Notes: generated by a model not told the origin, from the sequence alone. A DNA stretch of 64,000 bases from an uncultured Pelagibacteraceae bacterium (GCA_902587315.1 CACIKW010000002.1:1-64000); one strand, 5' to 3'; numbered from the stretch's first letter, positions 1 through 10,970 are shown. Made by a program: numbers and translations.

Positions 1-203
1 AACTTTCTTCTTGCTAATTCATTTGCTTTTTTGATTGCGTCTGGTACTTGCTTTGCTTTGGCATGAGCTATACCTATTTTTCCATTTTGATCTCCTACAA
101 CTACCAATGCAGAAAAGCCAAATCTTCTTCCCCCTTTAACTACTTTAGTTATTCGATTTATGTGTACTAGTTTTTCTAATATATCGTTATTTTTTTTTTC
201 CAT
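1..203 (-). CDS. rpsE: 30S ribosomal protein S5, N-terminal part (cut by window edge)
   Basis: The minus strand from an ATG at 201-203 encodes about 67 residues beginning [20 protein letters not shown], followed by [16 protein letters not shown], the double-stranded RNA-binding domain typical of S5. S5 is a small-subunit protein that helps decoding accuracy. The gene runs off the window at position 1, so its C-terminal domain is not seen. It follows rplR with only a few bases between them, as in the standard spc operon order L6-L18-S5. Confidence 0.95.
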   Translation of the reverse strand, partial: MEKKNNDILEKLVHINRITKVVKGGRRFGFSALVVVGDQNGKIGIAHAKAKQVPDAIKKANELARRK

Positions 204-205
204 AC

Positions 206-563
206 TTAAAATTCCATACCATTCTTTCTTAAAGTGTCAGCAAAAATTTTAATTCTTCCATGATATTTATAAGCACCTCTATCAAAATATACTTTGGTAA
301 TCTTTTTTTCTTTTGCTTTTTTTTGCCAATCTTTCTGCAGTTACAACTGATATTTCCGTTTTATTTTTTTTACTTGTTGATTTAATTTCTTTTTCTATAG
401 ATGAGGCTGACACTAAAGTTTTGTTATTTTTATCATCAATAATTTGTGCACTTATATTTTTTAAAGATCTATTAACGCTAAGCCTCAATCTTTCAAATTT
501 AGAATTTTTTTTCATTTTATTTCTTATTCTAAAAATTTTTCTTTCCAATCTTGATAGTTTCAT
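206..563 (-). CDS. rplR: 50S ribosomal protein L18, one-base frameshift
   Basis: From the ATG at 561-563 the frame encodes an L18 N-terminus ([20 protein letters not shown]) and then stops early at 282 with an unrelated tail. In the neighbouring frame the normal L18 ending continues ([19 protein letters not shown], ending GMEF) to a TAA at 206-208. The switch fits one extra A in a run of eight A on the coding strand (plus-strand T run near 327-334). With seven A the gene gives 118 residues, the usual L18 length. L18 binds 5S rRNA and is normally essential, so a homopolymer sequencing error or slippage tolerance is more likely than true loss. The start overlaps the rplF stop (TAATG). Confidence 0.9.
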
Positions 564-1102
564 TATTTTTTCTTTCCCTCTTTTCTTAAAATATATTCGC
601 CTTTCTCTTTAACACCTTTTCCTTTATATGGTTCTGGAGGTCTTAAAGATTTAATTTTTGAAGCAATCATGCCTACTTCTTGCTTATCAGATCCATTTAT
701 TTTAATTATTGTTTGTTTTTCGACTGTGATTTTTACATTATCTGGTATTTCAAAATTTACATCATGACTAAATCCCAGTTGTAAATTTAATTGTTTTCCT
801 TTTAAAGATGCTCTGTAACCAACTCCAAATAGCTCTAGAGTTTTTGAATATCCTTCACTTGTGCCAATTATTGCGTTATTTACCAAGCTTCTGTTCATTC
901 CCCATAATCGTTTAGTATTTTCATTAATTAGCTTTGGTTTAATTGATACTTCTTTATTTTCTTTAATGTTTAGTTCAAACATGTCTATATCTATGTTTAA
1001 AGTCTTCTTTCCCAAGGGTCCTTCTATATTCAAATTTCTTCCACTTAGAGCAACTTTTACTTTCTCTGGGATAGCTATATTTATTTTTCCTATTTTCGAC
1101 AT
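563..1102 (-). CDS. rplF: 50S ribosomal protein L6
   Basis: 179 residues, full length for L6, a large-subunit protein near the GTPase-associated region. The N-terminal domain contains EGPLGKKTLNIDID and the C-terminus has the family signature PPEPYKGKGVKEKGEYILRK followed by a basic tail. It lies between rpsH and rplR in the spc operon. Its stop codon overlaps the rplR start and its start overlaps the rpsH stop by one base (TAATG), which implies translational coupling. Confidence 0.97.
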   Translation of the reverse strand: MSKIGKINIAIPEKVKVALSGRNLNIEGPLGKKTLNIDIDMFELNIKENKEVSIKPKLINENTKRLWGMNRSLVNNAIIGTSEGYSKTLELFGVGYRASLKGKQLNLQLGFSHDVNFEIPDNVKITVEKQTIIKINGSDKQEVGMIASKIKSLRPPEPYKGKGVKEKGEYILRKEGKKK

Positions 1103-1497
1103 TAAAATACCTTACAAATAATTTCCCCACCAACTTTTTGTTTTCTTGCATCAATATCACTCATAACTCCCTTTGGAGTAGATATAATAGCTATTCCTAA
1201 TCCATTATTAATTTTTGGTAAACTTTGAGCACTAGAGAAAATTCTTCTTCCTGGTTTTGATACTCTTTCTATAGTTTGTATTACTGGGTTTCCTGAATTA
1301 TATTTTAAATTTATTTCTAATATTGATTTATTTTTTTCTTCTGTAGTTTTAAAATCAATAATATACCCTTCGTTTTTTAAAACTTCAGCAATTTTAGTTT
1401 TAAATTTAGATGTGGGAAGTTGAATTTTTTTATAATTTCTCAACTGTGCGTTTTTAATTCTTGCTATCATATCACCAATTGGATCACTTAATGTCAT
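1102..1497 (-). CDS. rpsH: 30S ribosomal protein S8
   Basis: 131 residues starting MTLSDPIGDMIARIKNAQLR, the highly conserved S8 N-terminus, and ending GGEIICKVF. S8 binds the central domain of 16S rRNA and in many bacteria represses the spc operon. No regulatory RNA site was identified here. It is flanked by rpsN upstream (9-bp gap) and rplF downstream (1-bp overlap). Confidence 0.97.
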   Translation of the reverse strand: MTLSDPIGDMIARIKNAQLRNYKKIQLPTSKFKTKIAEVLKNEGYIIDFKTTEEKNKSILEINLKYNSGNPVIQTIERVSKPGRRIFSSAQSLPKINNGLGIAIISTPKGVMSDIDARKQKVGGEIICKVF

Positions 1498-1506
1498 TTT
1501 CCTCCT

Positions 1507-1812
1507 TTACCAGCTTGATTTTACCATTCCAGGTATCTTTCCTTCTAAACTTAGTTTTCTCAGTGCTATTCTCGATATTTTTAATTTTCTATATACTCCA
1601 TGGGGTCTTCCAGTTATTTGGCATCTATTTCTTACTCTGATTTTTGCCGAATTTCTTGGTAATTTAGACAGTTTTTGCTGAGCCTTGAATCTTTCTTCTA
1701 AAGGTAATTTTTTATTCATTACTATTTTTTTTAATTTTTTTCTTTTCAAATAATATTTATTAGACAATTTTATTCTTCTGTTGTTTTTATTTATAGAGCT
1801 TAACTTCGCCAT
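1507..1812 (-). CDS. rpsN: 30S ribosomal protein S14, zinc-independent form
   Basis: 101 residues from [10 protein letters not shown]. An upstream in-frame ATG would add seven residues and overlap the end of rplE, so the start at 1812 is preferred, giving exactly the usual long-form S14 length. The C-terminus ([20 protein letters not shown], ending GMVKSSW) is diagnostic. Only one cysteine is present, so this is the form without the CxxC zinc ribbon. S14 helps assemble the 30S head. Confidence 0.95.
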   Translation of the reverse strand: MAKLSSINKNNRRIKLSNKYYLKRKKLKKIVMNKKLPLEERFKAQQKLSKLPRNSAKIRVRNRCQITGRPHGVYRKLKISRIALRKLSLEGKIPGMVKSSW

Positions 1813-1813
1813 A

Positions 1814-2368
1814 TTAGTTATCCTTTTTGTCATTAAATGGAAAATTAAATTTATTTAATAATTCCATGCTATGTTCTTTGGTAATAGATTTGATTACAAT
1901 TGTAATGTCCAAACCTCTTATTTTTTCAACTTTATCAAAATTCACTTCAGGAAAAATTATATGTTCTTTAATTCCAAATGTGTAATTTCCATAATCATCA
2001 AAACCTTTGGAAGATAATCCTTTAAAATCTTTCACTCTTGGAAGTGCAATATTAATTAATCTATCTATAAATTCGTACATTCTGTTTTTTCTTAATGTTA
2101 CTTTTAAACCTGCGTTTGTATTTTTTCTTGTTTTAAAATTTGATATTGATTTTTTAAATTTTGTAACCAATGGTTTTTGTCCAGTGATGCTTGATAAGTC
2201 CAATTCACAAGATTTTAATATTTTTGAATCATTTCCGTCAATTCCTAGCCCCATATTAATTACAATTTTTTCAATTCTTGGTGCCATATTCAGATTTTTG
2301 AAATTAAATTTATTTTTTAGACCCGGTTGTATTTCTTTTATATATAATTCTTTTAATCTTGGTGTCAT
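1814..2368 (-). CDS. rplE: 50S ribosomal protein L5
   Basis: 184 residues starting [20 protein letters not shown], slightly longer than the usual 179. It contains the family segments [26 protein letters not shown] and [16 protein letters not shown]5 binds 5S rRNA and contacts the P-site tRNA. It follows rplX after 3 bp and precedes rpsN after 1 bp in the spc operon. Confidence 0.97.
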   Translation of the reverse strand: MTPRLKELYIKEIQPGLKNKFNFKNLNMAPRIEKIVINMGLGIDGNDSKILKSCELDLSSITGQKPLVTKFKKSISNFKTRKNTNAGLKVTLRKNRMYEFIDRLINIALPRVKDFKGLSSKGFDDYGNYTFGIKEHIIFPEVNFDKVEKIRGLDITIVIKSITKEHSMELLNKFNFPFNDKKDN

Positions 2369-2371
2369 ATT

Positions 2372-2614
2372 TTATTTTTTTGCCTCAGTTTTTTTTTTAC
2401 TTTCTTTGATTAACGATAGGTTTGAAATATGGACAAAATTCTCTTTCTGAAATATTCCACCTTTTTTTTCTTTCGTTGTTTTAACATGCTTTTTTATTAT
2501 ATTTATCCCTTTAATTTTTGCTCTATTTAAAGATCTTTGTATTTCTATAATTTCACCTTCTTTGTTTTTGTCTTTTCCTGTTAACACTTTTACTTTGTTG
2601 CCTTTTTTTATCAT
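2372..2614 (-). CDS. rplX: 50S ribosomal protein L24, short form
   Basis: 80 residues with the KOW motif near the N-terminus ([20 protein letters not shown]) and the L24 segment [18 protein letters not shown]. Typical L24 is 100-110 residues; here the C-terminal part is replaced by a short lysine-rich tail, in keeping with SAR11 genome compaction. L24 starts 50S assembly. The ATG overlaps the rplN stop by one base. Confidence 0.95.
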   Translation of the reverse strand: MIKKGNKVKVLTGKDKNKEGEIIEIQRSLNRAKIKGINIIKKHVKTTKEKKGGIFQKENFVHISNLSLIKESKKKTEAKK

Positions 2615-2982
2615 TATAAAACCTCCGGAGCTAAAGAAATAATTTTCATTTGTCCTCTCGTTCTTAGCTCTCTAGTTACTGGTCCAAAAATTCTTGTTCC
2701 AATAGGTTCGCCTTTTTCATCAGTTAATACTGCAGCATTGTTGTCAAATTTTACTTTTGATCCATCGTTTCTATGAATTCCTTTTTTAACTCGAACTACC
2801 ACAGCTTTATGAACAGAACCTTTTTTTACTTTTCCTTTAGGTATAGCTTCCTTTACTGCAACTACTATTGTGTCTCCAATACTAGCATATCTTCTTTTTG
2901 ATCCACCTAAAACTTTTATACACTCAATTTTTTTAGCACCAGTGTTGTCAGCTACTAAAAGCTCTGTTTGTACTTGTATCAT
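2614..2982 (-). CDS. rplN: 50S ribosomal protein L14
   Basis: 122 residues, the exact family length. It opens [20 protein letters not shown] and ends [14 protein letters not shown], both strongly conserved in L14. The protein sits at the 30S-50S interface. The start overlaps the rpsQ stop by 4 bp (ATGA), which indicates translational coupling. Confidence 0.98.
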   Translation of the reverse strand: MIQVQTELLVADNTGAKKIECIKVLGGSKRRYASIGDTIVVAVKEAIPKGKVKKGSVHKAVVVRVKKGIHRNDGSKVKFDNNAAVLTDEKGEPIGTRIFGPVTRELRTRGQMKIISLAPEVL

Positions 2983-3215
2983 TTTTGCAACTCCAAGACT
3001 TCAAATTTTTTATTTTTAGAATATGGCTTACATTCAATAATTGTCACCTTGTCTCCGTTTTTGTACATATTATTTCCATCGTGTACATTGTATTTTTTTC
3101 TAGCCTTAATTACTTTTTTCAGTATTGGATGACTGTATTTTCTTTCAACTTGGACAGTTATAGTTTTATTCGGTTTGTCACTAATGACAATTCCTTTTAA
3201 TATTTTTCTAGGCAT
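2979..3215 (-). CDS. rpsQ: 30S ribosomal protein S17
   Basis: 78 residues beginning [20 protein letters not shown], with the S17 signature region [20 protein letters not shown]. It is an OB-fold primary 16S rRNA binder. It overlaps rpmC upstream by 8 bp and rplN downstream by 4 bp, in the usual L16-L29-S17-L14 order. Confidence 0.96.
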   Translation of the reverse strand: MPRKILKGIVISDKPNKTITVQVERKYSHPILKKVIKARKKYNVHDGNNMYKNGDKVTIIECKPYSKNKKFEVLELQK

Positions 3216-3399
3216 TTGATTTTCTTTCTAATATCGTTTTAATTCTAGCAATTGTTTTTTTTGTTTCATTAATTTTAGCAGGATTTTTTAATTGTCCATT
3301 GATTTTTTGAAATCTAAAATTAAATAGATCTTTTTTTAATTTATCGATATTTTTGTTCGCTTGGTCAAATGTTAATTTTTTAATTTCTTTTTTTTTCAT
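3208..3399 (-). CDS. rpmC: 50S ribosomal protein L29
   Basis: 63 residues, the typical L29 size, with [20 protein letters not shown] and a following [12 protein letters not shown] helix matching the two-helix L29 fold near the polypeptide exit. The ATG overlaps the rplP stop by one base and the 3' end overlaps rpsQ by 8 bp. Confidence 0.95.
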   Translation of the reverse strand: MKKKEIKKLTFDQANKNIDKLKKDLFNFRFQKINGQLKNPAKINETKKTIARIKTILERKSNA

Positions 3400-3806
3400 T
3401 ATATTCTCTTTATAAACTTTGTTTTAATTGGTAGTTTAGCCGATGCTTTATACAAAGCTTCTCTTGCTAATTCTTCTGTGATTCCATCAACTTCAAAAAG
3501 AATTCTTCCTGGTTTTACTCTGCAGACCCAAAATTCTGGAGATCCTTTGCCTTTACCCATTCTTACTTCTGTAGGTTTTTTTGATACAGGTATATTGGGA
3601 AATATTCTTGTCCATACTCTTCCTTGTCTCTTCATGTGTCTCGTTAGAGCAACTCTTGCTGCTTCAATTTGTTTTGAAATTACTCTATCTGGTGACATTG
3701 CTTTTAATCCGAATGCACCGTAATTCATAAAATTACATCTGGAAGCCTTGCCATGAATTCTTCCTTTGTGTGCTTTTCTATATTTTGTTCTAGTTGGTTG
3801 TAACAT
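3399..3806 (-). CDS. rplP: 50S ribosomal protein L16
   Basis: 135 residues starting [20 protein letters not shown]. Conserved L16 segments are seen, including [20 protein letters not shown] and the glycine-rich [21 protein letters not shown]16 helps organise the aminoacyl-tRNA site. It starts 2 bp after the rpsC stop. Confidence 0.97.
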   Translation of the reverse strand: MLQPTRTKYRKAHKGRIHGKASRCNFMNYGAFGLKAMSPDRVISKQIEAARVALTRHMKRQGRVWTRIFPNIPVSKKPTEVRMGKGKGSPEFWVCRVKPGRILFEVDGITEELAREALYKASAKLPIKTKFIKRI

Positions 3807-3808
3807 AA

Positions 3809-4468
3809 TTATTTTTTGTTTGTTTCTTGGTTAAATTCTTTTACAAAAATTTCTCCTTTATATATCCAAACTTTTACTCCTATAATTCCATATGTAGTAA
3901 GAGCTTCTGATTCAGCATAGTCAATGTCAGCTCTTAAAGTGTGCGAAGGAATACTTCCTTCTCTTAACCATTCAGTTCTTGCAATTTCATTTCCACCTAA
4001 TCTTCCACTTATTGCTACTTTAATTCCCTTTGCACCTAATCTTAACGCTGATTGCATAGCACGCTTCATAGCCCGTCTGTATGAAACTCTTTTTACTAAT
4101 TGTTGTGATATGTTTTCTGCTACCAAATAACTGTTTGTTTCAGGTTTTTTTATTTCTTTAATATTCAAAACCATTTCATTGTTAGTAAGCTTTGCTAATT
4201 TATTTTTTATTTTTTCTATATCAGAACCTTTTTTACCAATTACAAAACCAGGTCTGGATGTGTAGATTGTAACAAAGCACTTTTTTGAAGTTCTTTCTAT
4301 CATTACTTTTGAAACTCCAGAATTTATAACGTTTTTTTTTATATATTCTCGGATTTTAAAGTCTTCAATTAGGTAGTTACCAAAATCTTTTTTCTTTGCA
4401 TACCAAACAGAGTCCCAGCCTCTATTAATACCAAGTCTCATACCTACTGGATTAACTTTTTGTCCCAT
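3809..4468 (-). CDS. rpsC: 30S ribosomal protein S3
   Basis: 219 residues starting [20 protein letters not shown]. The KH RNA-binding domain is visible ([16 protein letters not shown]), followed by the C-terminal S3 domain with GLGG-like [16 protein letters not shown]3 forms the mRNA entry channel with S4 and S5. The 5' end overlaps the end of rplV by 17 bp, an overlap of the kind common in compact SAR11 operons. Confidence 0.97.
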   Translation of the reverse strand: MGQKVNPVGMRLGINRGWDSVWYAKKKDFGNYLIEDFKIREYIKKNVINSGVSKVMIERTSKKCFVTIYTSRPGFVIGKKGSDIEKIKNKLAKLTNNEMVLNIKEIKKPETNSYLVAENISQQLVKRVSYRRAMKRAMQSALRLGAKGIKVAISGRLGGNEIARTEWLREGSIPSHTLRADIDYAESEALTTYGIIGVKVWIYKGEIFVKEFNQETNKK

Positions 4469-4850
4469 TTTCCTCCATTTTTTGCTTTTCTGACAATATT
4501 ATAGTTAAATTTGAATATGGCTTAATTATAGGTGCGGCCCTACCTTTGGCTCTTGCGCGAAATCTCCTCATTATAATTTGTTTTCCACAATATGCTTCTT
4601 TAACTACTAATTTATCTATATCATATTGAAAATTATTTTCGGCATTGGCAATTGCTGAGGAAATAGTTTTTTTAATATCTGCTGAAATTCTTTTTTCAGA
4701 GAATGAAAGATCTCTTAAAGCAACATCAACTTTTTTTCCAACTATTGATTTTAGTAATGGTTTTAACTTTCTCGTACTAGATCTAACATTTTTATTTATA
4801 GATTTTACAAGTTTTATTTTATCTTTTTTTATATTTTTTTCTTTAGCCAT
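4452..4850 (-). CDS. rplV: 50S ribosomal protein L22
   Basis: 132 residues. The core ([20 protein letters not shown] through [20 protein letters not shown]) is a clear L22 match, preceded by a lysine-rich extension of about 20 residues. L22 lines the nascent-peptide exit tunnel. The C-terminus past the KGRA motif is slightly longer than usual because the reading frame runs 17 bp into rpsC. Confidence 0.95.
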   Translation of the reverse strand: MAKEKNIKKDKIKLVKSINKNVRSSTRKLKPLLKSIVGKKVDVALRDLSFSEKRISADIKKTISSAIANAENNFQYDIDKLVVKEAYCGKQIIMRRFRARAKGRAAPIIKPYSNLTIILSEKQKMEENGTKS

Positions 4851-4853
4851 TTA

Positions 4854-5171
4854 TTATTTCTTTTCTGGAGTTGTTTTTGCTGAATCTTGTTTTTCTGCCG
4901 CAGCTTTTTTATCTGCTGGAGTATGACCTGCGAATTGTCTAGTTGGAGCAAATTCGCCTAGTTTATGTCCAACCATATCTTCTGATATCGTTATCGGAAT
5001 AAATTTTTTTCCGTTATAGATTAAAAAACTTATACCAACAAAATCTGGTATAATTGTAGATTTTCTTGACCATGTTTTAATAGGTTTTTTACTTGGATTG
5101 TTTTTTTGTTTATCAATTTTTTTCAATAAACTTTCCTCCACAAATGGTCCTTTCCAAACTGATCTAGCCAT
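4854..5171 (-). CDS. rpsS: 30S ribosomal protein S19 with C-terminal tail
   Basis: 105 residues. The first 90 or so are standard S19 ([18 protein letters not shown], then [20 protein letters not shown] and [10 protein letters not shown]). The last 15-18 residues form an unusual charged, Ala/Lys-rich extension ([13 protein letters not shown]) that is not part of the usual family length. S19 binds the 30S head near the A-site. Confidence 0.96.
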   Translation of the reverse strand: MARSVWKGPFVEESLLKKIDKQKNNPSKKPIKTWSRKSTIIPDFVGISFLIYNGKKFIPITISEDMVGHKLGEFAPTRQFAGHTPADKKAAAEKQDSAKTTPEKK

Positions 5172-5176
5172 AATTT

Positions 5177-6007
5177 TTACCTTTTCTTTCCTCTTCTTCT
5201 AATTATAAATTTGTCAGTTCTTTTATTGTCTCTAGTTTTTAATCCTTTTGCAGATTGTCCGGTACGAGAAACAGGATGTCTTCCTCCTGCAGATTTTCCT
5301 TCTCCACCACCTAATGGATGATCTACTGGATTCATTGCTACTCCTCTTGTATGAGGTCTTCTGCCATACCATCTTGATCTACCTGCTTTGCCTATTTTAA
5401 TATTTTTTTGATCAGGATTTGATAACACTCCTATAGTTGCCATTGACCTTGAGTCAATTTTTCTTATTTCTCCTGAGGTCATTTTAACTAAAGTGTAGTT
5501 GCCATCATTACCAGTTATTATAACAGAAGTTCCTGCCGATCTTGCTATCTTTCCGCCTGCTCCTGGTTGAATTTCTACATTGTGAACATTCATTCCGACT
5601 GGAATGTCTTTTAATTCCAAGCAATTTCCAATTTTAATTTCACTATTAGGTCCATTTTGTATTTTTTCTCCAATTTTTATATTTTGAGGGGCTAAATAAT
5701 AATATTTTTTCTCATCATCAAATTTTACCAACATAATATGGCATGATCTATTAGGATCGTATTCTATTCTTTCAACAATTGCTTTCATATTAAATTTCCT
5801 TCTGTGAAAGTCTATTATTCGATATTTTTGTTTATGGCCTCCTCCAATATTTCGTGCAGTAATCCTTCCAAGATTATTTCTTCCTCTAGACGAATTATTT
5901 AAAGTAGTTAATGCTTTATGTGGCTTTCCTCTCCAAAGTGCAGATCTATCAATTAATATGGTTCCTCTTCTTGATTTTGTATATGGTTTATATTGTTTTA
6001 GCGTCAT
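5177..6007 (-). CDS. rplB: 50S ribosomal protein L2
   Basis: 276 residues, full length. It contains the N-terminal OB region and the invariant C-terminal motif [20 protein letters not shown], which includes the histidine next to the peptidyl-transferase centre. It follows rplW after 3 bp. Confidence 0.98.
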   Translation of the reverse strand: MTLKQYKPYTKSRRGTILIDRSALWRGKPHKALTTLNNSSRGRNNLGRITARNIGGGHKQKYRIIDFHRRKFNMKAIVERIEYDPNRSCHIMLVKFDDEKKYYYLAPQNIKIGEKIQNGPNSEIKIGNCLELKDIPVGMNVHNVEIQPGAGGKIARSAGTSVIITGNDGNYTLVKMTSGEIRKIDSRSMATIGVLSNPDQKNIKIGKAGRSRWYGRRPHTRGVAMNPVDHPLGGGEGKSAGGRHPVSRTGQSAKGLKTRDNKRTDKFIIRRRGKKR

Positions 6008-6010
6008 AAA

Positions 6011-6304
6011 TTATAATCCTGAAGTTAAATCTATATTTTGTCCTTTTTTAAGAGTAATAATTGCTTTTTTGTATCCTGGGACATTTTTTTTACCAACTCT
6101 AGTTATTTTTTTTCTAGATCTTTTTCTTATAATATTTACTTTAATTACATTTACTTTGAATAATTTTTCAATATTTTTTTTAATATTTTTTTTATTTGCA
6201 TCATTTCGTACTTTAAATACAATTTTATTTTGCTCTGATAAAGATGTAGACTTTTCAGTTACAACTGGAGATAATATCTTGTCATAAATATTTAATTTGT
6301 TCAT
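6011..6304 (-). CDS. rplW: 50S ribosomal protein L23
   Basis: 97 residues starting [20 protein letters not shown], a typical L23 opening, with a lysine-rich middle and the ending [18 protein letters not shown]23 sits at the tunnel exit, where trigger factor and SRP dock. Its ATG directly follows the rplD stop. Confidence 0.96.
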   Translation of the reverse strand: MNKLNIYDKILSPVVTEKSTSLSEQNKIVFKVRNDANKKNIKKNIEKLFKVNVIKVNIIRKRSRKKITRVGKKNVPGYKKAIITLKKGQNIDLTSGL

Positions 6305-6925
6305 CTAAAATCTCTTTTCTAGTTCTTTAATTGAGGTTTCTGTAAAAATTAATTTTTTAAATTTTAAAATATCGTATGAATTAAAACTATTAGAGCTAGC
6401 AACTTTTATATTTGGAATGTTTCTTAATGATTTATAAATATTTTCTTTTGAACTTTTATCTAAAACTATAAGTGCATTTGAAATATCAAATTTATCTAAT
6501 ATTTTTTTCATTTCTTTTGTCTTTTTTATGTTTTGTTTAAAATCTGAAAATATCATTACATTATTATTATTTTTTTTTTCTGTGATTAAAGATGCTAGGC
6601 CATGTTTTTTTTCACTTTTATTTAATTTTCTTATTTTATAGCTAGATCCACCCTTCGGTCCGTGTGCTACACCTCCACCAACAAATAGTGGGGCTTTTCT
6701 ACTGCTGTGTCTTGCATTTCCTGTTCCTTTTTGAGCCCATATTTTTGCAGTAGATCCTTTTATTTCATTTCTTTGTTTCGTTTTTGCTTTTCTTCCTTTA
6801 AAATTTGCATTTAATTTATAAATGACGTTTGAAACTATTTGATTATTTATTTTCGCAGAAAAAATTTTATCCATTACTTCGATTGAGTCTTTTTTTCCAT
6901 TAATGTCTATTTTGTCTATTTTCAT
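6305..6925 (-). CDS. rplD: 50S ribosomal protein L4
   Basis: 206 residues with the L4 tunnel loop visible ([20 protein letters not shown], then [20 protein letters not shown]). L4 is the autogenous S10-operon regulator in gammaproteobacteria; no leader site was identified here. It sits directly between rplC and rplW with no spacer. Confidence 0.96.
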   Translation of the reverse strand: MKIDKIDINGKKDSIEVMDKIFSAKINNQIVSNVIYKLNANFKGRKAKTKQRNEIKGSTAKIWAQKGTGNARHSSRKAPLFVGGGVAHGPKGGSSYKIRKLNKSEKKHGLASLITEKKNNNNVMIFSDFKQNIKKTKEMKKILDKFDISNALIVLDKSSKENIYKSLRNIPNIKVASSNSFNSYDILKFKKLIFTETSIKELEKRF

Positions 6926-7636
6926 TTATTTTTTCTTTTTTTCTGGAATTTTTTTAAGTTTTTCTTCAACTTCAATTTTTTCTTGAATAGTTAATTTTTT
7001 TATATTTTTAACTGCTTTTTTTATTAGGACTTCAGTGTTTTTTGCCCCTGGAATAGATCCTTTTAAATATATAAGATTATTATTTTCATCTGTTTTTATT
7101 ATTTCAATATTTTGTACTGTTCTTATTTTGTCACCCATGTGGCCAGCCATTTTTTTTCCTTTAAAAACTTTACCTGGATCTTGCCTTTGGCCTGTTGATC
7201 CATGGGACCTATGCGAAACAGAAACTCCATGTGAGGCTCTAAGACCACTAAAATTATGTCTTTTCATAACTCCTGCAAAACCCTTACCTATTGTTTTTGC
7301 TTTCACGTCTACAAATTTTACATCTTTAAATATTTCAAGTCCAAATTCATTTCCTTCTTTATAATTTTCTAAACTGTTAACTCTAAACTCTTTCAACATT
7401 TTTTTTGCTTCAGTTCCTTTTTTTGAATAATATCCTTTCATGGGTTTTGATAATTTTGAAGTTTTAATTTTACCAAAACCTATTTGAACTGCCTGGTAGC
7501 CCCTTTTTTCCTTTTTAATTAATTGTATAACTCTACCTTTTTCAGTTTTTACCACAGTGACAGGAACTGCTTGACCAGATTTATAAAACTCTTTTGTCAT
7601 ACCGATTTTTTTTCCTATTAAAGCTATTTCAGTCAT
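6926..7636 (-). CDS. rplC: 50S ribosomal protein L3
   Basis: 236 residues starting [20 protein letters not shown]. The conserved core [20 protein letters not shown] is present, including the glutamine region that PrmB methylates in other bacteria. The C-terminus carries an extra lysine/glutamate-rich tail of about 30 residues ([15 protein letters not shown]). L3 nucleates 50S assembly. Confidence 0.97.
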   Translation of the reverse strand: MTEIALIGKKIGMTKEFYKSGQAVPVTVVKTEKGRVIQLIKKEKRGYQAVQIGFGKIKTSKLSKPMKGYYSKKGTEAKKMLKEFRVNSLENYKEGNEFGLEIFKDVKFVDVKAKTIGKGFAGVMKRHNFSGLRASHGVSVSHRSHGSTGQRQDPGKVFKGKKMAGHMGDKIRTVQNIEIIKTDENNNLIYLKGSIPGAKNTEVLIKKAVKNIKKLTIQEKIEVEEKLKKIPEKKKK

Positions 7637-7639
7637 AAA

Positions 7640-7948
7640 TTATATTTTAATTTCCACATCTACTCCTGAGGCTAGATCAAGTTTCATCAATGCTTCTACA
7701 GTTTGTGGTGTTGGTTCAATTATATCTATTAATCTTTTATGAGTCCTTGTCTCAAATTGTTCTCTACTTTTTTTGTCTATATGCGGAGATCTTAAAACAG
7801 TAAATTTTTCTATTTTTGTTGGTAATGGTATTGGTCCTTTAATATTAGCACCGGTTCTTTTTACAGTATTAACTATTTCTTCTGTAGATTGATCTAATAC
7901 TTTATTATCGTAAGCTCTTAATTTAATTCTTATACTTTGTTTATCCAT
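7640..7948 (-). CDS. rpsJ: 30S ribosomal protein S10 (NusE)
   Basis: 102 residues, the family length, starting [20 protein letters not shown] and containing [21 protein letters not shown]10 is both a 30S head protein and the NusE antitermination factor that contacts NusG. It starts 1 bp after the fusA stop with no tuf copy between, unlike many alphaproteobacteria. Confidence 0.97.
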   Translation of the reverse strand: MDKQSIRIKLRAYDNKVLDQSTEEIVNTVKRTGANIKGPIPLPTKIEKFTVLRSPHIDKKSREQFETRTHKRLIDIIEPTPQTVEALMKLDLASGVDVEIKI

Positions 7949-7949
7949 G

Positions 7950-10025
7950 TTAACCTGTTTTTTTTACTACTTCGTCTTGAACATTTTGCGGAACTTTGTC
8001 ATAATGATCAAAGAACATTGAATACTGCGCCCTTCCTTGGGACATTGATCTCAAATTGTTAATGTAGCCAAACATATTTGCCAGAGGAACCATTGCTGTA
8101 ATTACTGTGGCATTTCCTCTTTGTTCTTGTGTATTTATTTGACCTCTTCTACTGTTTAAGTCTCCAATAACATCTCCCATGTAGTCTTCAGGGGTTACTA
8201 CTTCAACTCTCATTATTGGTTCTAATAATTTTAAAGTCGCCTTTTGACAGGCATCTTTAAAGCATTGTCTGGATGCTAATTCAAAAGCCAATACACTAGA
8301 ATCAACATCGTGATGCAGTCCATCAACTATAGTTACTTTATAATCTATAATTGGAAATCCAGCTAAAATTCCTGAATCAGATACTGATTCAATTCCTTTT
8401 TCAACTCCAGGAATGAATTCTTTTGGTATTGCTCCACCTTTAATTTTATTTTCTACCTCTCTACCTTTTCCAGGGTCAAGTGGTTCAATTTGAAGTTTTA
8501 CTCTTGCAAATTGCCCTGCTCCACCGCTTTGCTTTTTGTGAATATAGTCAGCTGTAGCGTTTCCCAATATAGTTTCTCTGTATGCAACTTGTGGAGCTCC
8601 TACGTTAGCTTCGACTTTAAATTCTCTCTTCATTCTATCCACAATTATATCAAGATGTAATTCTCCCATTCCTTTTATGATAGTTTGGCCAGATTCTTCA
8701 TCTGAAGTTACTCTGAAAGATGGATCTTCTTTAGCTAATCTCCCTAGAGCTTCACCCATTTTTTCCTGATCACCCTTCGTTTTTGGTTCAACTGCAATTT
8801 CTATTACTGGATCTGGAAACTCCATAGGTTCTAATAAAACTGGAGATTCTTCGTTAGCGAGGGTATGGCCTGTTATTGTGTATTTTAATCCTGCTAATGC
8901 GACTATATCTCCTGTATTGGCTTCTTTAATATCTTCTCTTGAATTTGCATGCATTAACAACATTCTGCCTACTCTTTCTTCTTTATCTTTTGAGGTATTA
9001 TAAATTCCTGTCCCTGATTTTATTGTGCCAGAATATATTCTAATAAATGTTAGTGATCCCACAAAAGGGTCATTTGCAACTTTAAATGCAAGAGCTGAAA
9101 AAGGTGCTTTATCATCAAATTTCATTTCAAGTTCATCTTTTGAACCTGGTTTTGTACCTTTTATTGAGCCTATGTCTTCCGGACTGGGCAAATAATCAAC
9201 TACGGCATCTAATAACGGTTGAACTCCTTTATTTTTAAAGGCAGAACCAGTTAGAACTGGTACAAAATCAAACTTCAAACATCCTTTTCTTATGCATTTT
9301 ATTAGATCATTCTCAGATATCTCTTTACCATTTAAATAATCTTCCATTAGTTTTTCATCTTCTTCCACGGCTAATTCAACTAATTCTTGTCGATATTTAT
9401 TAGCAGATTCTTTTAAATCTTCAGGAATATCTGTTATTTCAAATTCTGCACCTAGAGTTTCATCTTTCCAAATCACAGCCTTCATCTTAACAAGATCAAC
9501 TACGCCTTTAAGAGCAGATTCAATACCTATAGGTATTTGGGTAACTAATGGTCTAGCTCCCAATCTTTCCTTAATCATATCTACGCACATGAAAAAATTA
9601 GCACCTGTTCTATCAAGTTTATTAACAAAACAAATTCTTGGAACTTTATATTTATCAGCTTGTCTCCAGACTGTTTCGGATTGTGGCTCGACACCTGCGA
9701 CTCCATCAAATACTGCAACTGCACCATCCAATACTTTCAATGATCTTTCAACTTCAATTGTAAAATCTACATGACCAGGTGTATCTATGATATTAATTCT
9801 ATGATCCCTCCAAAAGCAAGTTGTTGCTGCAGATGTTATTGTAATTCCTCTTTCTTGTTCTTGTTCCATCCAATCCATTGTTGCTGCACCATCATGAACT
9901 TCTCCAATTTTGTGACTCTTGCCAGTATAGTATAATATTCTTTCTGTGGTTGTTGTTTTGCCTGCATCAATATGTGCCATTATGCCAATGTTTCTATATT
10001 TATTTAATGAATGAGTTCTGGGCAT
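7950..10025 (-). CDS. fusA: translation elongation factor G
   Basis: 691 residues from [21 protein letters not shown] longer open frame reaches 10184, but the extra 53 residues overlap rpsG and match nothing, so the start at 10025 (5 bp past the rpsG stop region) is chosen. The GTPase motifs [10 protein letters not shown] (P-loop), DTPGHVDF and NKLDRTGA are intact, and domains II to V follow ([20 protein letters not shown] in domain III, then the C-terminal domains). EF-G drives ribosomal translocation and recycling. Confidence 0.98.
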   Translation of the reverse strand: MPRTHSLNKYRNIGIMAHIDAGKTTTTERILYYTGKSHKIGEVHDGAATMDWMEQEQERGITITSAATTCFWRDHRINIIDTPGHVDFTIEVERSLKVLDGAVAVFDGVAGVEPQSETVWRQADKYKVPRICFVNKLDRTGANFFMCVDMIKERLGARPLVTQIPIGIESALKGVVDLVKMKAVIWKDETLGAEFEITDIPEDLKESANKYRQELVELAVEEDEKLMEDYLNGKEISENDLIKCIRKGCLKFDFVPVLTGSAFKNKGVQPLLDAVVDYLPSPEDIGSIKGTKPGSKDELEMKFDDKAPFSALAFKVANDPFVGSLTFIRIYSGTIKSGTGIYNTSKDKEERVGRMLLMHANSREDIKEANTGDIVALAGLKYTITGHTLANEESPVLLEPMEFPDPVIEIAVEPKTKGDQEKMGEALGRLAKEDPSFRVTSDEESGQTIIKGMGELHLDIIVDRMKREFKVEANVGAPQVAYRETILGNATADYIHKKQSGGAGQFARVKLQIEPLDPGKGREVENKIKGGAIPKEFIPGVEKGIESVSDSGILAGFPIIDYKVTIVDGLHHDVDSSVLAFELASRQCFKDACQKATLKLLEPIMRVEVVTPEDYMGDVIGDLNSRRGQINTQEQRGNATVITAMVPLANMFGYINNLRSMSQGRAQYSMFFDHYDKVPQNVQDEVVKKTG

Positions 10026-10029
10026 AGGA

Positions 10030-10500
10030 TTACCATCTAAAATGAGCAAAAGCTTTGTTTGATTCTGCCATTTTGTGAGTGTCTTCTTTTTTTTTAATTG
10101 CCAAACCTTTGTTTTGATAAGCATCATAAATTTCATTAAATATTTTATCTGACATTTTTTTATCTTTTCTTTTTCTAGATGCATCTATCAACCATCTAAG
10201 AGCCAAGGCTTGAGATCTTTTAGCTTTCACTTCAACAGGAACTTGGTATGTAGCTCCTCCAACTCTTCGAGATCTAACTTCTAAAGATGGTCTAATATTA
10301 CTTATGGCTTGATCAAAAATTTTTATTGGTTCGTCTTTTGATTTCGATTTAATTTTTTCTAAAGCATCATAAACTATTTTTTCAGCAATAGTTTTTTTTC
10401 CATTGTACATTATAGAATTAATTAATTTTGGTATTACTGTTGAATTAAATTTGGCATCAACAACTTGAATTTTTTTTGGAGCTTTCCTTTTTCTTGACAT
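10030..10500 (-). CDS. rpsG: 30S ribosomal protein S7
   Basis: 156 residues starting [20 protein letters not shown], with the S7 signature [20 protein letters not shown] and the end FAHFRW. S7 nucleates 30S head assembly and contacts the E-site. It is located between rpsL (3-bp gap) and fusA (4-bp gap). Confidence 0.97.
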   Translation of the reverse strand: MSRKRKAPKKIQVVDAKFNSTVIPKLINSIMYNGKKTIAEKIVYDALEKIKSKSKDEPIKIFDQAISNIRPSLEVRSRRVGGATYQVPVEVKAKRSQALALRWLIDASRKRKDKKMSDKIFNEIYDAYQNKGLAIKKKEDTHKMAESNKAFAHFRW

Positions 10501-10503
10501 GAT

Positions 10504-10875
10504 TTATTTTGATTTTTTTGCGCCGTATTTTGATCTTTGTTGTTTTCTATTTTGTACTCCTTGAGTATCTAGATTTCCCCTCAAAATATGGTAACGAACT
10601 CCAGGTAAATCTTTTACTCTTCCTCCTCTAATTAAAACCACTGAGTGCTCTTGAAGATTATGACCTTCTCCTGGTATATATGAAGTAACTTCATGACCGT
10701 TGGATAATCTAACTCTGGCTACTTTTCTAAGAGCTGAATTTGGTTTTTTAGGAGTTGTTGTGTAGACCTTTAAGCAAACTCCTCTTTTTTGAGGTGATTT
10801 TTCAAGGGCTGGGACTTTATCCCTAACCTTTGGTTTAATACGTTTCTTTTTCAACAACTGGTTAATAGTCGGCAT
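10504..10875 (-). CDS. rpsL: 30S ribosomal protein S12
   Basis: 123 residues from [21 protein letters not shown] longer open frame starts at 10956 but adds 27 residues with no S12 similarity that cover the promoter region, so 10875 is preferred. The decoding-centre loop [20 protein letters not shown] keeps the wild-type lysine at the position that gives streptomycin resistance when changed in other bacteria. It is the first gene after rpoC and probably begins the str operon. Confidence 0.97.
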   Translation of the reverse strand: MPTINQLLKKKRIKPKVRDKVPALEKSPQKRGVCLKVYTTTPKKPNSALRKVARVRLSNGHEVTSYIPGEGHNLQEHSVVLIRGGRVKDLPGVRYHILRGNLDTQGVQNRKQQRSKYGAKKSK

Positions 10876-10970
10876 AAATTTAAAATATATATTTTTGATT
10901 AAAATAACTGACTTATAATGTATGGCAGCGTTTAGAGCATTATGCACTACATCCAACCAAAAATATCGAC

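Noticed and set aside
10026-10184. N-terminal extension of fusA to 10184
   Set aside because: It overlaps rpsG and adds residues with no EF-G similarity; [14 protein letters not shown] is the family start.
10876-10956. N-terminal extension of rpsL to 10956
   Set aside because: The 27 extra residues do not match S12, and the region holds a good promoter; the family start is at 10875.
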